DNA of 64,000 bases from Schoenoplectus triqueter (Eukaryota; Streptophyta; Magnoliopsida; Poales; Cyperaceae), in contig CAXKVV010000013.1 of assembly GCA_964058805.1 (NCBI GenBank), positions 248,001 to 312,000 on the forward strand, written 5' to 3'. This document shows positions 61,406 through 64,000 of this stretch, piece by piece. Position numbers and translations under genes: made by a program. The notes below the pieces were generated by a model. That model made no database searches, was not told the origin of the DNA, and saw only the letters and a program-made list of their open reading frames with translations. The stretch's first letter is position 1, and each line of letters begins with the position of its first letter.

Positions 61406-63056
61406 TATACATAAAATTCTCTTCATGCTAGAGCTATAATTCGGGTTTTGCCCCGACAATATAGTTCTCAAATAAATAATTAACAGTATAAAATATAAAA
61501 TATATTTAATAAAATTTCACATTAAAGAAAATTTAGACATAATATTTTTAAATACTAAGTAATAATAATAATTATAATAATAAATAATATAATTAAATAT
61601 TAATAATTTATAAATGATCATATAAAAAAATTAGATCATTTTAAGAGTTAAGTTTCACTTTAAGTATATTACACATATTATTTTAAATGAGAAAAGAGAA
61701 ACTATTTTTAATGTATCATTGAATTCAAAAAAGATGAAAAGATTTTGAATAAAATTAATGATAAAAAAAAGTGATGATGTGATATATTTGAAAATTTTAT
61801 AAGCTTAATAGAATTTTATTTATGTATTAAAAATTTTGTATCTTTCTGCAGAAGCTCTTTGACGTCTGTCAATTTAACGCGCCGACCATTGATTTTCATC
61901 CTTTTTATAATATGTAAAGGGTATTTTAAAATTATTATATTTCACACTACATATCTGTAATCTTTACACTCTCACTTTATTATTGATATCGAACATCAAT
62001 AAACTTAGAATGCACTATTCTGTTCTTAGTTACATTAGCTCAATCGTCATTCATCAAACATTGCGCACATGCATCATCTGTTGAAGTATTGCGTTTGCCA
62101 CAGACAATCTGGAATAATCAATTATGTCATTTCAATGATACCAGCTAATTAATCTTTTACTTTGAGAAGAGGTTCTTGGGAGGAACTTTTGTTTTGATAA
62201 ATTTAATGAGGTGTTTCCTTTTGTTTAATTCAGCTTTGAAAAAGGACAGAGAACAACAAAGAACATTTTTTTTTCTGCTAAACTCATGCCAACCAATTCT
62301 GTTTACTTGGAACAGGCGCCATCAATTTTATGTTTATGTTTAGGTACAGTGAATTAAATTTAGGCAGAATAAAAGATGTATGAGCGTTATACTTGTATAC
62401 CATAATGTCTTTCAACAATACGGATATTTAAAAGACTGTTAAAATATATCAAAATACAAATTATATCATATTTCGTGTCAGCATTTAGTATGAATATATT
62501 GAATAAACTCAAATTTTTAATTAACATTTATGAATAAAAGAATGCATTTGTTCTTTTTCTTAATTGCGTATTAGATATACAGCTGTACAAACTAAAGTCC
62601 CATAACAATTGCTATTTATCTTTTGCGATATATTGTTCTAAAATAAATCAAAGAAAGCTTTTCTAATAAGTTCACTAAATTACTTAAAATAAAAAAATCC
62701 TTAAAATAAAAAAAAAATCTAACGTAGCGACATAATTCTGTAAATTTTAATTGTTTGGGGGCAAAGCTTGGGAATAAAGAAACGTTAACGAATGGAACCA
62801 TGATTGATGGAGAATCTTGGTCCCATTAGGCTCTTTACCTAAAAAAAGAAAACCCATGATTATTGATTAATGCACAAAACTTTGCATATTAAATTGGATC
62901 ATGTGACAGTGACAATAATACAGTCCGAGACAAGTACGGCTATTACATTAAAGTCTTTTTTTTTTAAGAATCTAAACCAAGAGCCCAAGGCTAACAGACT
63001 ATGGTTCTTAGTTATTGTATTGGTCTATATTAAAGTATAGATCTATTATTATAATG
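61406..63056. other. Intergenic sequence
   Basis: The part 61480-61700 resembles 43430-43640. The rest is AT-rich with no recognised feature. Confidence 0.4.
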
Positions 63057-63437
63057 AGAAGGGATCGGTTGACAATGATTTATTTTGACAACTTTAACAA
63101 TGAATCTCTAAATAAATATAAAAAGAATCTAAAAAATGAAAAAAAAATATAAATATATTTTTCTACCTTTAGATTGATGGTCATTCAAATTTCATTTCAT
63201 TACCATTTGATAGTCCATCAAAGATTGTTAGATTGGAACCGTTGCAAATTGCATAAAAATTTGATGGTCTTTAATGGACTATCAAACGATAATGAAATTG
63301 TATGAAATTTGAATGACCATTAATTTAAAAGTAGAAGAATACATCTATAATTTTTTTTTCATTTTTAAGATTTTTTATATATTTATTTAGAGATCCATTG
63401 TCAAGATTGTCAAAATAAACCCATTATCAATGGATCC
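63057..63437. mobile_element. Fold-back MITE (family B, copy 2), near-complete hairpin
   Basis: The arms pair over about 180 bp with a tiny loop near 63245: 'ttattttgacaa', 'caatgaatctctaaataaat', 'tggtcattcaaatttcat' and 'gatagtccatcaaaga' are each mirrored on the right. The layout resembles 28968-29290. Confidence 0.8.
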
Positions 63438-63700
63438 CCACTCTATTATAATCAATTTAAATTTTGTTTTTTTTTATTCTGGCAAGGAACAGAAAAATAA
63501 AATAAATAACAAAACAGAAATTCATACCGTGTATATCATTATTATTCAGGATCAAATCGAGTCAGGAAGGTCGATTAACGAATTAAAGTATGAGAAATTT
63601 ATCCATCTTTTAAAATAGATTAGGTGGTTTGCAGATAATGGGTATGCTGCGAATATATCATATTATGAGTGCATATTACGAAAAAAATACAAACCATATA

Positions 63701-64000
63701 TGTCACACCCCAAAATAAATGAATCGGGTTAGGGGTGCTTAATCCCGCCACGTACGCACGACGAGACGTGCGTACGAAAGGCTAAATGAATAAAATAAGG
63801 CAATCACAGAATAAACAAAATAATAATAATAAGAATACATGACCATACAGTCCAGAATGAACAAAGAGAATACAACGCCTACATAGGCGGGGGCTAGCTC
63901 CATCGGAATGGGCAGCAATCTCTCAAATAAAAACCCAAAAGAAGAAAATAAGACTCAAAAACCCGATGGATCCTAACTGACTACCCAGCTCACATGCCAA
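63701..64000 (+). mobile_element. Probable LTR start, cut by the window edge
   Basis: Begins with tgtcacacccc, a common 5' end of plant Ty3/gypsy LTRs. It is followed by a sharp change to richer GC and by a perfect hairpin at 63751-63776. The partner LTR and any coding lie beyond the window. Confidence 0.45.
63751..63776. repeat. Perfect 10-bp inverted repeat with 6-base loop
   Basis: The arms CGTACGCACG and CGTGCGTACG are exact complements around ACGAGA. It lies about 50 bp inside the probable LTR. Confidence 0.9.

Overview
The window is nuclear DNA of a flowering plant, most likely a eudicot. It is AT-rich and intron-bearing, two host genes match angiosperm families closely, and the rest is decayed plant transposable elements. 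Nothing suggests bacterial, organellar or ribosomal DNA. No known accessory or defence system is present.

Two host genes are well supported. A SCARECROW-type GRAS transcription factor lies on the + strand (30331-33651, three exons, 778 aa), with a CT/GA-rich leader that carries two upstream ORFs. A GAUT7-type member of glycosyltransferase family 8 lies on the - strand (57853 down to 53368, ten exons, 631 aa). They are about 20 kb apart, with a copia-type retrotransposon between them. They belong to unrelated processes: root and leaf radial patterning, and Golgi pectin synthesis.

1-12.1 kb is gene-free and made of small DNA elements. It holds fold-back MITEs, an AT-framed element filled with GC-rich palindromes (5329-5722), a complete non-autonomous hAT element with a perfect 8-bp target duplication (6210-6761), two copies of an element with an expanded ATT core, a truncated hAT-like end with an interleaved inverted repeat, and two opposed copies of another family.

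12.1-17.8 kb is a broken Ty3/gypsy retrotransposon with paired LTRs. Its integrase frame runs into the 3' LTR. Its reverse-transcriptase core is replaced by 1.8 kb of foreign sequence that includes what looks like the 5' end of a host gene.

17.8-29 kb holds decayed tandem repeats (43-bp and about 140-bp periods), a region of local duplications, a hAT transposase remnant (25.0-25.4 kb), and more MITEs. 29-34 kb is the SCARECROW locus, preceded by a frameshifted, plastid-protein-like ORF remnant.

34-53 kb is intergenic. It includes a copia element of Maximus/SIRE type on the - strand (44.06-49.16 kb) with an internal integrase deletion and a 50-bp repeat expanded in one LTR only. 53-58 kb is the GAUT7-like gene. 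58-64 kb is AT-rich, with a retroposon-like tail, a fold-back MITE, and the start of a probable LTR at the right edge.
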